Positions 56,212 to 64,000 of a stretch of 64,000 bases of DNA are shown one piece after another (position 1 is the first letter of the stretch; each line of letters opens with the position of its first letter). The stretch is from positions 62,001 through 126,000 of the forward strand of contig NZ_PYWA01000010.1 of NCBI RefSeq assembly GCF_003056335.1. The letters run 5' to 3'. Position numbers and translations under genes: made by a program. The DNA comes from Paracoccus indicus (lineage in GTDB: Bacteria; Pseudomonadota; Alphaproteobacteria; Rhodobacterales; Rhodobacteraceae). The notes under the pieces were generated by a model. The model was not told the DNA's origin. It saw only the letters and a list, made by a program, of their open reading frames with translations, and did not search any database.

Positions 56212-57401
56212 CCGAACGGGTCGATGCGCTGGTGATCGGGGCCGGTCCCGCCGGGCTGATGGCCGCCGAGGCCTTGATGGGGCAGGGGCGGCGCGTCGTC
56301 GTGGCCGAGGCGATGCCGACGCCCGCCCGCAAGTTCCTGATGGCGGGCAAGTCGGGGCTGAACCTGACCAAGTCGGAGCCATCGGATGCGTTCTGGGGCA
56401 AGGTCGCCGGGGCGCTGCCCCGGACCCCGGGGTATTTCGACAACCGAGAAGCCTTCGGTCCCGCCGAGGTGATGGCATGGGCCGAGAGCTTGGGCGTGCC
56501 CTTGTTCACCGGATCATCTGGGCGGGTGTTTCCGGTCGGGATGAAGGCCTCGCCCATGCTGCGGGCTTGGCTGGAGCGGTTGCGGGCTGGCGGGGTCGAG
56601 CTGCGGTCACGCTGGCGGTGGGTTGATCTGGACGGCGGTTTCGGCTTCGCGACGCCCGAGGGGCGACAGGTGATTGCGGCGGATGCGGTGATTCTGGCAC
56701 TTGGCGGGGCCAGTTGGCCTCGGCTTGGGTCGGATGCGGCCTGGGAGCCGGTGCTGGCGGGGGCGGGTGTGCCCGTCGCGCCGTTCCGGCCAGCGAACAT
56801 GGGGTTTCGCGTCAACTGGTCGGATGCGATGGCGCGGGTGATGGGCGCTGCGGTCAAGGGAGTGGCAATCCACGCGGGCGATGCGGTCAGTCGCGGGGAA
56901 TGGGTCATCACCCGGCAGGGGATCGAGGGGGGCGGCATCTATGAGGTGGCCGCGGCCCTGCGCGACGGGGCCGCGGGGCGAGTCGATCTGGCGCCCGATC
57001 TGGATATTTCGGCGCTGGCGGCGCGCTTCGGAAAACCGCGTGGCAAGCTGTCGCTTGGCAACTGGTTGCGCCGGGTGCTGGGCGATCCGGTCAAGGTGGC
57101 GCTGCTGCTGGAGTGGGGGCAGCCTCTGCTTGGGGATGCCGCCGATTGGGCTGCGACGGCCAAGGCGCTGCCGCTGCGCCACGACGGCCCGATGGGCTTG
57201 GAGCGTGCGATTTCCAGCGCGGGCGGCATCATGCGCGAAGGCGTGGACGAGGGGCTGCAATTGCGCGCCCTGCCCGGTGTGTTTGTTGCCGGAGAGATGC
57301 TGGACTGGGAGGCGCCGACGGGCGGCTATCTGCTGACGGCCTGTCTGGCCAGTGGACGCCGCGCGGGATTGGCCGCCGTGCGGGCGCTGAGCGGGCGCTA
57401 G
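56208..57401 (+). CDS. NAD(P)/FAD-dependent oxidoreductase, TIGR03862 (BaiN/YhiN-like), carrying an in-frame repeat
   Basis: A 397-residue flavoprotein of the HI0933/YhiN group. The FAD-binding motif is VIGAGPAGLMAAEALMGQG; KFLMAGKSGLNLTKSEP and the C-terminal GGIMREGVDEGLQL with GEMLDWEAPTGGYLLTACLASG are family motifs. The substrate is unknown. The start is GTG 56208, coupled to holA by GTGA. Residues about 68-84 (LPRTPGYFDNREAFG) are encoded by a copy of the palindromic repeat otherwise found between genes. Its TAG interlocks with the GST stop at 57398-57401. Confidence 0.9.
   Translation: MTERVDALVIGAGPAGLMAAEALMGQGRRVVVAEAMPTPARKFLMAGKSGLNLTKSEPSDAFWGKVAGALPRTPGYFDNREAFGPAEVMAWAESLGVPLFTGSSGRVFPVGMKASPMLRAWLERLRAGGVELRSRWRWVDLDGGFGFATPEGRQVIAADAVILALGGASWPRLGSDAAWEPVLAGAGVPVAPFRPANMGFRVNWSDAMARVMGAAVKGVAIHAGDAVSRGEWVITRQGIEGGGIYEVAAALRDGAAGRVDLAPDLDISALAARFGKPRGKLSLGNWLRRVLGDPVKVALLLEWGQPLLGDAADWAATAKALPLRHDGPMGLERAISSAGGIMREGVDEGLQLRALPGVFVAGEMLDWEAPTGGYLLTACLASGRRAGLAAVRALSGR
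56407..56451 (+). repeat. GC-rich palindromic repeat, copy C, inside a coding sequence
   Basis: CCGGGGC/GCCCCGG stem, then CCCCGGGGTATTT, CAACC and AGAAG. Over the last 27 nt it matches copy A (1497-1543, minus strand) at about 23 positions by eye. It is read in frame as part of the flavoprotein at 56208-57401 without a stop. Confidence 0.75.
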
Positions 57402-57985
57402 AGCGCAGCGGCGCGTTGATGCGCCGGGCGTTCGCGCATCCGGTCCAGATAGGTCGTCAGGTCATGTTCCACGATGGGGAAACGCGCACCGAGCGCCCAT
57501 GTCAGGCAATGGGTCAGGATGATGTCGGGAACGGTCATCTGGTCGCCCATCAGGAAGGGGCCTTCGCCCATGCGGTTCACAAGGGTCTTCTGGCTGGCCT
57601 CGAATTCCCACCGCAGGGTGTTCTTGATGGCGCTGAGGCGCATTTCCTCGGGGAGGATGAAGCTGTGGCGGGCGGCCAGCCAAAGGGCCGCATCGAATTC
57701 GTCCAGCAGGAATTGCGTCAGGCTGTCCTGACGGGCGCGGTCCAGCGTGCCTGCCGGATGGGTCAACTGGCCGTGGCGATCGGCCAGATAGGTCAGGATC
57801 GCGGTCGAATCGGTGATGGGCGTGCCGTCGTCGATCAGCACCGGCACCTTGCCCGCCGGATTGAACTGGGCCACGCCCTCGCTGCGGGGATTGGCCGGGA
57901 TATGGGTATAGGGCTGGCCCAATTCCTCGAGCATCCATAGGACGCGGAAGGCGCGGCTTTTCGCGGTGCCGATGACGTTGTACAT
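57398..57985 (-). CDS. Glutathione S-transferase family protein
   Basis: A 195-residue GST. The N-terminal thioredoxin-fold domain includes VIGTAKSRAFRVLWMLEELG, NPAGKVPVLIDDGTPITDSTAILTYLAD (the cis-Pro and glutathione-binding SerThr part); the helical domain follows to FIVEHDLTTYLDRM-like sequence. The likely catalytic residue lies in GTAKSRAFR (Ser type). The substrate is unknown. ATG 57985 has GGGGGTCAG upstream. It converges on the flavoprotein with a 4-bp CTAG overlap. Confidence 0.9.
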   Translation of the reverse strand: MYNVIGTAKSRAFRVLWMLEELGQPYTHIPANPRSEGVAQFNPAGKVPVLIDDGTPITDSTAILTYLADRHGQLTHPAGTLDRARQDSLTQFLLDEFDAALWLAARHSFILPEEMRLSAIKNTLRWEFEASQKTLVNRMGEGPFLMGDQMTVPDIILTHCLTWALGARFPIVEHDLTTYLDRMRERPAHQRAAAL

Positions 57986-58047
57986 GACTGACCCCCTGTT
58001 TTTCCAACAGAAGGCCTGCATGCGGCGGTCGCGTCAAGCCGCGTTGA

Positions 58048-58629
58048 TCAGGCCTTGCGGCAGGCGATCAGCTGCTGGCGGTACATCTCGGACCTCTGGC
58101 CGACCTGGGCCGCGACACGCATCAGCCAACCCTTGCGACGGTGGCTGCCACGGGAAAATCCGCCCCGCCCTTCGTGATAGGCCAGATACTGCGATGTCGC
58201 GTCATGCTTGGACAGGCCCAGCACGCGCTGGCTGCCGTCCATGTACCAGCCCATGAAATCGGTCGCGTCGCGGATGTTGTCGCGCTTGGCGCGGCGGTTG
58301 CCGGTCTTGCGCTGATATTCCTCCCACGTGGCATCCAGGGCTTGGGAATAGCCGAAGGCGCTGCTTTGCCGACCGATGGGAATGACGCCAAGCGCGTATT
58401 GATGGGGGGTGCGGGCGTCGCCGATGAACTTTGATTCCTGGTACATCGTGGCCATCTGCACATGAACCGGAACACCCCAACGGCGTTCGGTCTTCTTCAT
58501 GGCCCGCAGATAGGCGGGGCGTTCCGCCACGATCGCGCAAGCGTTGTTCAACTGGCGCGGCGCGCTGTAGTTGCCACCACCGCATGAGGCCACCAGCCCC
58601 ACGATGGCCAGCTTCAAAAGCGTGTTCAT
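58048..58629 (-). CDS. Lytic transglycosylase-like lipoprotein (SLT domain)
   Basis: A 193-residue lipoprotein with lipobox LVASC (C16). The SLT-like domain has the probable catalytic E65 in MATMYQESKFIGDA, with GYSQALDATWEEYQ and the later YLAYHEGRGGFSRGSH. Members cleave peptidoglycan glycan strands. No secretion-system genes are adjacent, so a general wall-remodelling role is likely. ATG 58629 is used; the frame extends to 58671. It is 98 bp below the ModE-like gene. Confidence 0.87.
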   Translation of the reverse strand: MNTLLKLAIVGLVASCGGGNYSAPRQLNNACAIVAERPAYLRAMKKTERRWGVPVHVQMATMYQESKFIGDARTPHQYALGVIPIGRQSSAFGYSQALDATWEEYQRKTGNRRAKRDNIRDATDFMGWYMDGSQRVLGLSKHDATSQYLAYHEGRGGFSRGSHRRKGWLMRVAAQVGQRSEMYRQQLIACRKA

Positions 58630-58726
58630 CCTGCCCTCGTCCTGCTCTCTTGTCCGTTTTTTCCTGATCATAGGGAAAAATCCCGCTCGGTGAAATCACA
58701 AACCCGGTGGATGGGCGGCAGGTGGC

Positions 58727-59107
58727 CTAGCTGGACCCCTCGGGGTGCAGAAGGGCGTTCAGCGCGTTCAGATCGTCGGCGCCCGCGTCCAGCAGCAGGG
58801 TTTCCAGGGCGCGGTAATGCTGCAGCACCTTCCGGCCGGTTTCCGTGACCGTGGCTCCGCCGCCCTTGGGGCCGCCGCGGGCGCTGTCGATGACGGGCAG
58901 GGCGAAGGCGATGTTCATCTCCTCGACCAAGGTCCAGGCGCGCTTGTAGCTCATGCCCATCTCGCGCGCGGCGGCCGAGATCGAGCCGAGCCGCGCGATG
59001 CGCGACAGCAGTTCGGCCTTGCCCGGGCCCAGGATCAGCGGCGAATCGTATTCAAGCCGCAGCTTGATGCGCAGCCGGGGGCCGGTCTGTGTCATGCGTC
59101 GCCTCAT
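58727..59107 (-). CDS. ModE-like winged-helix regulator lacking molybdate-binding domains
   Basis: A 126-residue protein that matches only the N-terminal DNA-binding domain of ModE: GPGKAELLSRIARLGSISAAAREMGMSYKRAW and LPVIDSARGGPKGGGATVTETGRKVLQHYR. The C-terminal TOBE/Mop molybdate domains of full ModE are absent, as in many stand-alone ModE-N proteins, so a metal response is not assured. ATG 59107 has GGGGAA 8 nt upstream; ATG 59095 is an alternative. It is divergent from a thiolase gene, with a ModE-box-like inverted repeat in between. Confidence 0.88.
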   Translation of the reverse strand: MRRRMTQTGPRLRIKLRLEYDSPLILGPGKAELLSRIARLGSISAAAREMGMSYKRAWTLVEEMNIAFALPVIDSARGGPKGGGATVTETGRKVLQHYRALETLLLDAGADDLNALNALLHPEGSS

Positions 59108-59110
59108 GTT

Positions 59111-59133
59111 CGTTATTCCCCGACAGCATAGCG
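59111..59133. promoter_or_regulatory. ModE-box-like inverted repeat
   Basis: Read on the minus strand it is CGCTAT-N11-ATAACG, directly before the ModE-like gene. E. coli ModE sites have similar half-sites 12 nt apart. It overlaps the ribosome site, so it would act close to or inside the transcript start. The match is by eye. Confidence 0.3.
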
Positions 59134-59256
59134 CCTTGGCGGGCCGCCTGCAATTTGCAGGCTGCGAAAAGACGCGTTCCGCGACGGAACATCGCCGCAT
59201 GCTTGCCGGGACGCGCGTCGCGCCTATTCTGCCCCCGAACCAAGAGGAGGCCCGCC

Positions 59257-60438
59257 ATGTCCGCAAACGATATCGTCATCCTGTCCGGCGCCCGCACCGC
59301 CATCGGCACCTTCGGGGGCAGCCTTGCCGCCATCCCGCCGATCCAGCTGGCCGCCACCGTCACCCGCGCCGCGCTGGAACGTGCGGGCGTCGCCCCCGAC
59401 CAGATCGGGCAGGTGGTCTTCGGCCACGTGATCAACACCGAACCGCGCGACATGTATCTGTCGCGCGTCGCCATGCTGGAGGCGGGCATCCCGCATACCA
59501 CGCCTGCGATGAACGTGAACCGCCTCTGCGGATCGGGGGCGCAGGCCATCGTCTCGGCCACGCAGGCGCTGATGCTGGGGGATGCCGATTTCGCCATCGC
59601 GGGCGGTGCCGAAAGCATGAGCCGCTCGCCCTATGTCGTGCCCTCGGCCCGTTTCGGGGCCAAGATGGGCGATCAGGCGATGCTGGACATGATGACCGGC
59701 GCGCTGACCTGCCCGATGGGCACGGGGCATATGGGCGTCACGGCGGAAAACGTCGCCGCCGAACATGACATCACCCGCGAACAGCAGGACGACTTCGCGA
59801 TGGAATCGCAGCGCCGTGCTGCGGCGGCCATCGCGGCGGGTCATTTCAAGGACCAGATCGTTCCGGTCGAGGTCAAGACCCGCAAGGGCATGGTCGCCTT
59901 CGACACCGACGAGCACCCCAAGGACACCAGCCTGGACAAGCTGGGCGGTCTGAAGGCGGTCTTCCAGAAGGGCGGGTCGGTCACGGCCGGCAATGCCAGT
60001 GGCATCAACGACGGTGCGGCGGCGCTGGTGCTGGCGCGGGCGGATGCGGCCGAACGCGCCGGTCTGAAACCGCGCGCCCGCATTCTGGGCTATGCCGTCG
60101 CAGGCGTCCGCCCCGAGGTGATGGGGATCGGCCCGATCCCCGCCGTCGAGGCGCTGATGAAGCAGACCGGCTTGAGTGCCGCCGATTTCGACGTCATCGA
60201 ATCGAACGAGGCTTTTGCCGCCCAGGCTCTGGCCGTGAACAAGGGTCTGGGACTGGACCCCGCCCGCGTGAACCCCAACGGCGGCGCCATCGCGCTTGGG
60301 CACCCCGTGGGTGCCACCGGCGCGATCCTGATGGTCAAGGCGCTGGCGGAGCTGGAGCGGACTGGCAAGCGCACCGGCCTGATCACCATGTGCATCGGCG
60401 GCGGTCAGGGCATCGCCATCGCCATCCAGCGGGACTGA
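59257..60438 (+). CDS. Acetyl-CoA C-acyltransferase (thiolase)
   Basis: A 393-residue thiolase that condenses or cleaves acyl-CoA and acetyl-CoA. All three active residues are visible: C91 in MNVNRLCGSGAQAI, H349 in ALGHPVGATGA and C379 in MCIGGGQGIA; NEAF carries the Asn. Likely roles are acetoacetyl-CoA formation (polyhydroxybutyrate) or BktB-like ketothiolysis; no phaB neighbour helps to decide. A strong GAGGAGG site precedes ATG 59257, and an intrinsic terminator follows 40 bp after the stop. Confidence 0.94.
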   Translation: MSANDIVILSGARTAIGTFGGSLAAIPPIQLAATVTRAALERAGVAPDQIGQVVFGHVINTEPRDMYLSRVAMLEAGIPHTTPAMNVNRLCGSGAQAIVSATQALMLGDADFAIAGGAESMSRSPYVVPSARFGAKMGDQAMLDMMTGALTCPMGTGHMGVTAENVAAEHDITREQQDDFAMESQRRAAAAIAAGHFKDQIVPVEVKTRKGMVAFDTDEHPKDTSLDKLGGLKAVFQKGGSVTAGNASGINDGAAALVLARADAAERAGLKPRARILGYAVAGVRPEVMGIGPIPAVEALMKQTGLSAADFDVIESNEAFAAQALAVNKGLGLDPARVNPNGGAIALGHPVGATGAILMVKALAELERTGKRTGLITMCIGGGQGIAIAIQRD

Positions 60439-60478
60439 CCTCAGACAAAAGCACGATACAGAATTGACACGTCGTGCA

Positions 60479-60504
60479 ACCGGCCTGCGATGCGGGCCGG
60501 TTTT
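60479..60504 (+). terminator. Intrinsic terminator after the thiolase gene
   Basis: Arms ACCGGCCTGC (60479-60488) and GCGGGCCGGT (60492-60501) pair with one wobble, followed by TTTT and CTC. A second inverted repeat, GCACGA (60451-60456) with TCGTGC (60472-60477), lies just before it. Confidence 0.8.
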
Positions 60505-60564
60505 CTCTTGCCTATGTCACGGCCGCCGCCTCGACTGATCCAGACAAATCGAGGAGGAGACGAG

Positions 60565-62310
60565 GTGTCACAGGGAGTATTCTTCATCGCGGCGGCGCTG
60601 CCCGTCGCGATCGTTTTCGTTCTGCTGGTCGTCATGCGGCGATCGGCCAAGCTGGCGATGCTGGCGGCCTATCTGGTCACCGTGGCCTTGGCGCTGGTGC
60701 TGTGGGGGGCGCCCATCGCACGCATCGCCGGGGCCACGGTCAACGGGTTGGTGACGGCGGTGACGCTGCTCTATATCGTGTTCGGGGCCATCCTGCTGCT
60801 GTACACGGTGCAGGAATCCGGCGCGATCCGGACGATCCGGCGCGGCTTCACCGACATCTCGCCCGACCGGCGCATCCAGGCCATCATCATCGCCTGGATG
60901 TTCGGCTCGATGATCGAGGGCGCTTCGGGCTTCGGGACGCCTGCCGCCGTGGCGGCCCCGCTGCTGCTGGCCATCGGTTTTCCGGCAATGGCGGCGGTCA
61001 TGGTCACGCTGATCATCCAATCGACGCCGGTGTCCTTCGGCGCGGTCGGCACGCCGATGCTGGTGGGCATCAATACCGGCCTGTCGAACAGCGAGGCGGT
61101 AGACACGGCCATCGCGCCGATGACGCTGGCGGAATACGGGCCGGTGGTGGCCGCTCAGGTGGCGCTGGTCCATGCGCTGGTCGGCGTGCTGATCCCGCTG
61201 CTGATGGTGGGGATGCTGACGCGGTTCTTCGGCGCCAGCCGCAGCTTTGCCGAGGGATTCCGCGCGTGGAAGTTCGCCATTTTCGCCGGGCTGGCCTTCA
61301 CGCTGCCCTATCTGCTGGTGGCGAATGTCCTGGGCCCCGAGTTCCCCTCGTTGCTGGGTGGTCTGATCGGGCTGCTGATCGTGGTGCCCGCGGCGCGTGC
61401 GGGTTGGTTCCTGCCAAGCGACAGCTTCGATTTCCCGCCCCGCGATCAGTGGGAGGATGGCTGGCAGGGCAGCGTCCACCCCGAGGAGGCCGATCTTGGC
61501 CCGCAAGGCCGGCAGATCTCGCTGCTGACGGCATGGATGCCCTATGTCATCGTGGCGGTGCTGCTGGTCCTGACGCGGACCATCGCGCCCTTGAAGGCAT
61601 GGCTGACGGGGCCGTCCACGACCATTGCGTTTCGTGACCTCTTCGGGTCGGGGATCAACGCCTCGGCGCAGTTTCTCTATGCGCCGGGCAGCGTGATGAT
61701 CGTCGCCTCGCTGATCTCGGTCGCGCTGTTCCGGATGCGAGGGCGCGATTACAGTCGGGCCTGGGCGATCTCGGGCCGGACGATGCTGGCTGCCGCCCCG
61801 GCGCTGCTGCTGGCGGTGCCGATGGTGCAGGTTTTCATCAACTCGGGGTCGGACGGCATGCCGTCGATGCCGATCACGCTGGCGCAGGGGATGGCCGCCG
61901 CGACAGGCGCGACATGGCCGATCTTTGCGCCGGTGGTCGGCGCGCTTGGCGCCTTCATCGCCGGGTCGAACACGGTGTCGAACATGATGTTCTCGTTGTT
62001 TCAGTTCTCGACCGCCCAAGGCATCGGGCTGGACCTGGCGGGCATCACGGTCGTCGTCGTGCTGCAAGCGGTCGGCGGTGCGGCGGGCAACATGATCTGC
62101 GTGCACAATGTCGTGGCCGCATCCGCCACCGTCGGCCTGACCGACCGCGAGGGCGACCTGATCCGCAAGACGCTGATCACCATGGCCTATTACGTCGTGC
62201 AGGCCGGGCTGATCGGCATGGCGCTGATCGGCGGCGGATTGTGGTGGGCGGCTGCGGTGGTCTGGGCCGTCGTGGTCGTCGGCGCCATGCGCGCCAATCG
62301 CGCCCGCTGA
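60565..62310 (+). CDS. L-lactate permease family transporter
   Basis: A 581-residue LctP-family permease with about fourteen helices. Family features: [35 protein letters not shown] and, near the end, [19 protein letters not shown] with [17 protein letters not shown]. It takes up lactate or glycolate by proton symport. The start is GTG 60565 with GAGGAGGAG 8 nt upstream. No lactate dehydrogenase gene is adjacent. A perfect inverted repeat terminates the gene from both sides. Confidence 0.93.
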   Translation: MSQGVFFIAAALPVAIVFVLLVVMRRSAKLAMLAAYLVTVALALVLWGAPIARIAGATVNGLVTAVTLLYIVFGAILLLYTVQESGAIRTIRRGFTDISPDRRIQAIIIAWMFGSMIEGASGFGTPAAVAAPLLLAIGFPAMAAVMVTLIIQSTPVSFGAVGTPMLVGINTGLSNSEAVDTAIAPMTLAEYGPVVAAQVALVHALVGVLIPLLMVGMLTRFFGASRSFAEGFRAWKFAIFAGLAFTLPYLLVANVLGPEFPSLLGGLIGLLIVVPAARAGWFLPSDSFDFPPRDQWEDGWQGSVHPEEADLGPQGRQISLLTAWMPYVIVAVLLVLTRTIAPLKAWLTGPSTTIAFRDLFGSGINASAQFLYAPGSVMIVASLISVALFRMRGRDYSRAWAISGRTMLAAAPALLLAVPMVQVFINSGSDGMPSMPITLAQGMAAATGATWPIFAPVVGALGAFIAGSNTVSNMMFSLFQFSTAQGIGLDLAGITVVVVLQAVGGAAGNMICVHNVVAASATVGLTDREGDLIRKTLITMAYYVVQAGLIGMALIGGGLWWAAAVVWAVVVVGAMRANRAR

Positions 62311-62316
62311 CATTGA

Positions 62317-62346
62317 AAAGGGCGGTCCGATCGGACCGCCCTTTTT
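62317..62346. terminator. Bidirectional intrinsic terminator after lactate permease
   Basis: Perfect 14-nt inverted repeat: left arm 62317-62330 and right arm 62331-62344, around GGTCCGATCGGACC, with T's following on the plus strand (62342-62346) and TTTT on the minus strand. It can end both the permease transcript and any leftward transcript from 62347-62575. Confidence 0.93.
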
Positions 62347-62618
62347 CTGTGCAGGCAGTTGGGGTGCGACCCGCTCTGCCCGAACTGGAAACGGACCGCC
62401 CAGATCTGGCGGCCCGCGAGTTCCACGGAGATGGTCCGGTTAGGGATGGAAACCCGTCCGGTCCCAATCAGGGTTTACGACCTTCGGGACTGCCCTCAGG
62501 CCACGGCCCCCCAGACTGTTCCGACACCTCTCTCCAATATCACTCTCGACACTGGACCACCTCCTTTCAAAAGTTTGCCGTTATGGGTTGAGGTTGCCAC
62601 AGATCCAGATTCTGTCAA
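62347..62618 (-). ncRNA. Possible structured small transcript region, unidentified
   Basis: A gene-free stretch of 272 bp. On the minus strand it holds a near-perfect complement to the 16S anti-Shine-Dalgarno end (GAAAGGAGGTGGTCC, 62554-62568), a short ORF, stems such as CCGG-based pairing at 62431-62466, and a terminator at its end (62317-62346). This layout suggests a short transcript of about 220-250 nt ending at that terminator. I do not recognise an RNA family; 4.5S, 6S, RNase P and tmRNA signatures were looked for and not seen. Confidence 0.35.
62496..62552 (-). CDS. Hypothetical 18-residue small ORF with very strong ribosome site
   Basis: GTG at 62552 lies 7 nt after GGAGG in a 15-nt stretch almost fully complementary to the 3' end of 16S rRNA. 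The frame reads VSRVILERGVGTVWGAVA and ends TGA at 62496. Such short frames can arise by chance; the ribosome site is the only support. It could be a leader peptide or a small protein. Confidence 0.3.
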   Translation of the reverse strand: MSRVILERGVGTVWGAVA

Positions 62619-63221
62619 TCAGCTTTTGTCCGCGTTGCGCAACAAATTGCGGACGATCAGCCGGAAGGGCACAAGGGCCAGTAGCGCCAGACCAAGTTTG
62701 ACCAACCAATCGGCAACTGCCAGCGAAACCCACAGGGCGGTGACCGGACCTTGGCCAAGCAGCGGAACGGCCTCGGAGGACCAGCCGGTATTGACGTCAT
62801 GGGGCAGGAAGGCCGCGAAGGCGATTCCGAAGAACAGCACCGTGTCCAGCGCCGATCCGATCAGCGTCGAGGCCAGCGGCGCACGCCACCAGCGCCCCGC
62901 CCGCAGGCGGTCGAAGACGGCGATGTCGACCCACTGCGCCACCAGGAAGGCCGTCCCCGAGGCGATGGCGATGCGCAGGGTCGTCGCATCCAGCAGTGCT
63001 GCGACCAACGAACAGATGACACCCACGACGAAACCGGCCATCACCACCCGACGCGCGGCGGATGCGCCGTGGACGCGGTTCATCACGTCGGTGACCAGGA
63101 AGGCCAGCGGATAGGTGAAGGCGCCCCATGTCAGCCAGTCGGCGACGGTGAACTGCACGAGGATGTTCGAGGCCACGACGATGGCGGCCATGGCAAGGAT
63201 GCCGGGCAGAAAGCGGGTCAT
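62619..63221 (-). CDS. yhhQ: Queuosine-precursor transporter, VUT/YhhQ family
   Basis: A 200-residue membrane protein with six helices of the vitamin-uptake-like (VUT/DUF165) family, believed to take up preQ0/preQ1 or queuine. Features: ASNILVQFTVADWLTWGAFTYPLAFLVTDVMNR, ATTLRIAIASGTAFLVAQWVDIAVFDRLR and WWRAPLASTLIGSALDTVLFFGIAF. ATG 63221 is used. The 89 bp upstream contain a TTCCG/CGGAA hairpin but no convincing preQ1 riboswitch. Confidence 0.9.
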   Translation of the reverse strand: MTRFLPGILAMAAIVVASNILVQFTVADWLTWGAFTYPLAFLVTDVMNRVHGASAARRVVMAGFVVGVICSLVAALLDATTLRIAIASGTAFLVAQWVDIAVFDRLRAGRWWRAPLASTLIGSALDTVLFFGIAFAAFLPHDVNTGWSSEAVPLLGQGPVTALWVSLAVADWLVKLGLALLALVPFRLIVRNLLRNADKS

Positions 63222-63310
63222 GCGGAATTTCCGTTTTTGCAAGGTTGCGGAAGAACTCGGCCCATGGCGGCATGGGCAGCGGGTGCCATAAGCGCCCGCA
63301 GCCGGTCTTG

Positions 63311-64000
63311 TCAATTTGCGACGGTGTCGTCCTCGCGCAGGCGGTATTCCACGATCTCGGTCCGCTGGACGAACAGGAAGTTGTCGTCCGATACCATGGT
63401 CAGCCGTGTTCCCGTTCCGTCATCCCAGACCGACAGGCCTTCCAGGTTGTCGTATTGCAGCGGTTTGGTCTGAAGCAGGATCTGGTCGTCCTGCGCGCCA
63501 TCGGGGGTCAGATGCATCCGCCGGACGCGCGACGAAAACCCCAAAATCCCGTGGAAATCACGTTCAAGCAGATAGAACCAGCCGTCCGGCCCGAAATCCG
63601 CGCCTACCGGCAGCCAGCGCGGGTCGCGGCGGATGGTCGAATATTCGGACCATTCCCGATCGGCATAGGAGAGGACGGTAAAGGGCGTGGTCTCATCCTC
63701 GGATTCCTCGGGGATGGCGATGACGGTGCCGTCGGGGCGGATTGCCAATGCCTCGAGACCGGCGTTCTTGCCCATGCCGGGCAGTTCGGGCGGGGGCGGC
63801 AGGGTGACGGCGGGGCGGTCGGGGTCGTCATAGCGCGCGATGCGGTCGAACCCTTCGAAGCTGACCCAGATGTCGCCGCGGCTGCCGATAGCCAACCCCT
63901 CGCTGTCGCCGATATAGCCGGGCGGCAGCGGCTTGCCCTTGCTGTCCTGCAGATGCGCGCGTCCGGCCACCACCATGTCGCGCACGATGCCGCGTGGGTC
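63311..64000 (-). CDS. Esterase-like activity of phytase family protein (partial, N-terminus outside window)
   Basis: The minus-strand frame is open to the right edge, giving the last 229 residues. The sequence is a beta-propeller-like phytase-like domain (PF13449 type): SEGLAIGSRGDIWVSFEGFDRIARYD, GLEALAIRPDGTVIAIPEES, PVGADFGPDGWFYLLERDF and DNLEGLSVWDDGTGTRLTMVSDDNF, repeated blades typical of the family. Members are usually exported, but the signal peptide would lie outside the window. The substrate is unknown. It precedes yhhQ by 89 bp on the same strand. Confidence 0.85.
   Translation of the reverse strand, partial: DPRGIVRDMVVAGRAHLQDSKGKPLPPGYIGDSEGLAIGSRGDIWVSFEGFDRIARYDDPDRPAVTLPPPPELPGMGKNAGLEALAIRPDGTVIAIPEESEDETTPFTVLSYADREWSEYSTIRRDPRWLPVGADFGPDGWFYLLERDFHGILGFSSRVRRMHLTPDGAQDDQILLQTKPLQYDNLEGLSVWDDGTGTRLTMVSDDNFLFVQRTEIVEYRLREDDTVAN

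Noticed and set aside
62550-62575. A fragment of the 16S rRNA 3' end on the plus strand (CTGGACCACCTCCTTTC)
   Set aside because: Only about 17 bases match and no other 16S helix is nearby. It is better read as a strong ribosome site on the minus strand.
63222-63310. preQ1 riboswitch in front of the YhhQ-type transporter
   Set aside because: A hairpin TTCCG/CGGAA with an A-rich loop is present, but the conserved preQ1-I core and pseudoknot pairing could not be laid out.

Overview
The window is gene-dense, high-GC DNA from an alphaproteobacterium. Gene content, lipoproteins (DUF3035, DUF3576), an IalB-like protein, an SDHAF4-like (DUF1674) protein, CenR, MbfA and Rhodobacteraceae-style gene orders suggest Rhodobacteraceae, most likely Paracoccus; this is inferred from protein character, not from a marker such as 16S rRNA. 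About 64 protein genes fill nearly all of it. I see no tRNA, rRNA, CRISPR array, insertion sequence, phage gene or replication origin. Almost all of it reads as core chromosome.

Layout. 1-3708: phosphorylated serine pathway, with serC and serA (serA cut by the left edge) on the minus strand and serB divergent; the serC leader looks like the alphaproteobacterial serC RNA element. 3769-12816: TSUP exporter, asparaginase, IalB-like protein, rlmN, a MarR/EamA divergent pair, a LOG-family protein, dapD, DUF188 and ExoD proteins, and a crotonase. 12887-17554: a tight minus-strand operon running sensor kinase, response regulator, DUF2478, TusA-like, MbfA iron exporter, AEC transporter. This is the most interesting candidate for a poorly described system. 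17669-25190: free methionine sulfoxide reductase, LysE exporter, pseudouridine synthase, TVP38 protein, metallo-hydrolase, saccharopine dehydrogenase, soluble aldose dehydrogenase, mutL.

25264-33455: minus-strand envelope/purine cluster (rsmB, purH, lspA, DUF3035 lipoprotein, a cytochrome P450, two M16 peptidases). 33547-43697: DUF1674, amidase, DapC-like aminotransferase, ftsK, zincin, rhomboid, Trm112, LON-domain protein, CnoX-like thioredoxin, nhaC. 43734-51312: xthA, MFS transporter, glutathionyl-hydroquinone reductase, cenR, ribA, L,D-transpeptidase, YggS, porin. 51602-57985: DUF3576 lipoprotein, leuS-lptE-holA-baiN plus a GST. 58048-64000: lytic transglycosylase, ModE-like regulator, thiolase, lactate permease, an unexplained 270-bp interval with a small ORF, a VUT/YhhQ transporter, and a phytase-like esterase cut by the right edge.

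Non-coding structure: a palindromic GC-rich repeat occurs twice between genes (1497-1543, 39653-39708) and once in frame inside a flavoprotein gene (56407-56451). Several strong hairpins or intrinsic terminators separate transcription units. Four convergent gene pairs overlap by exactly 4 bp, so their stop codons interlock.
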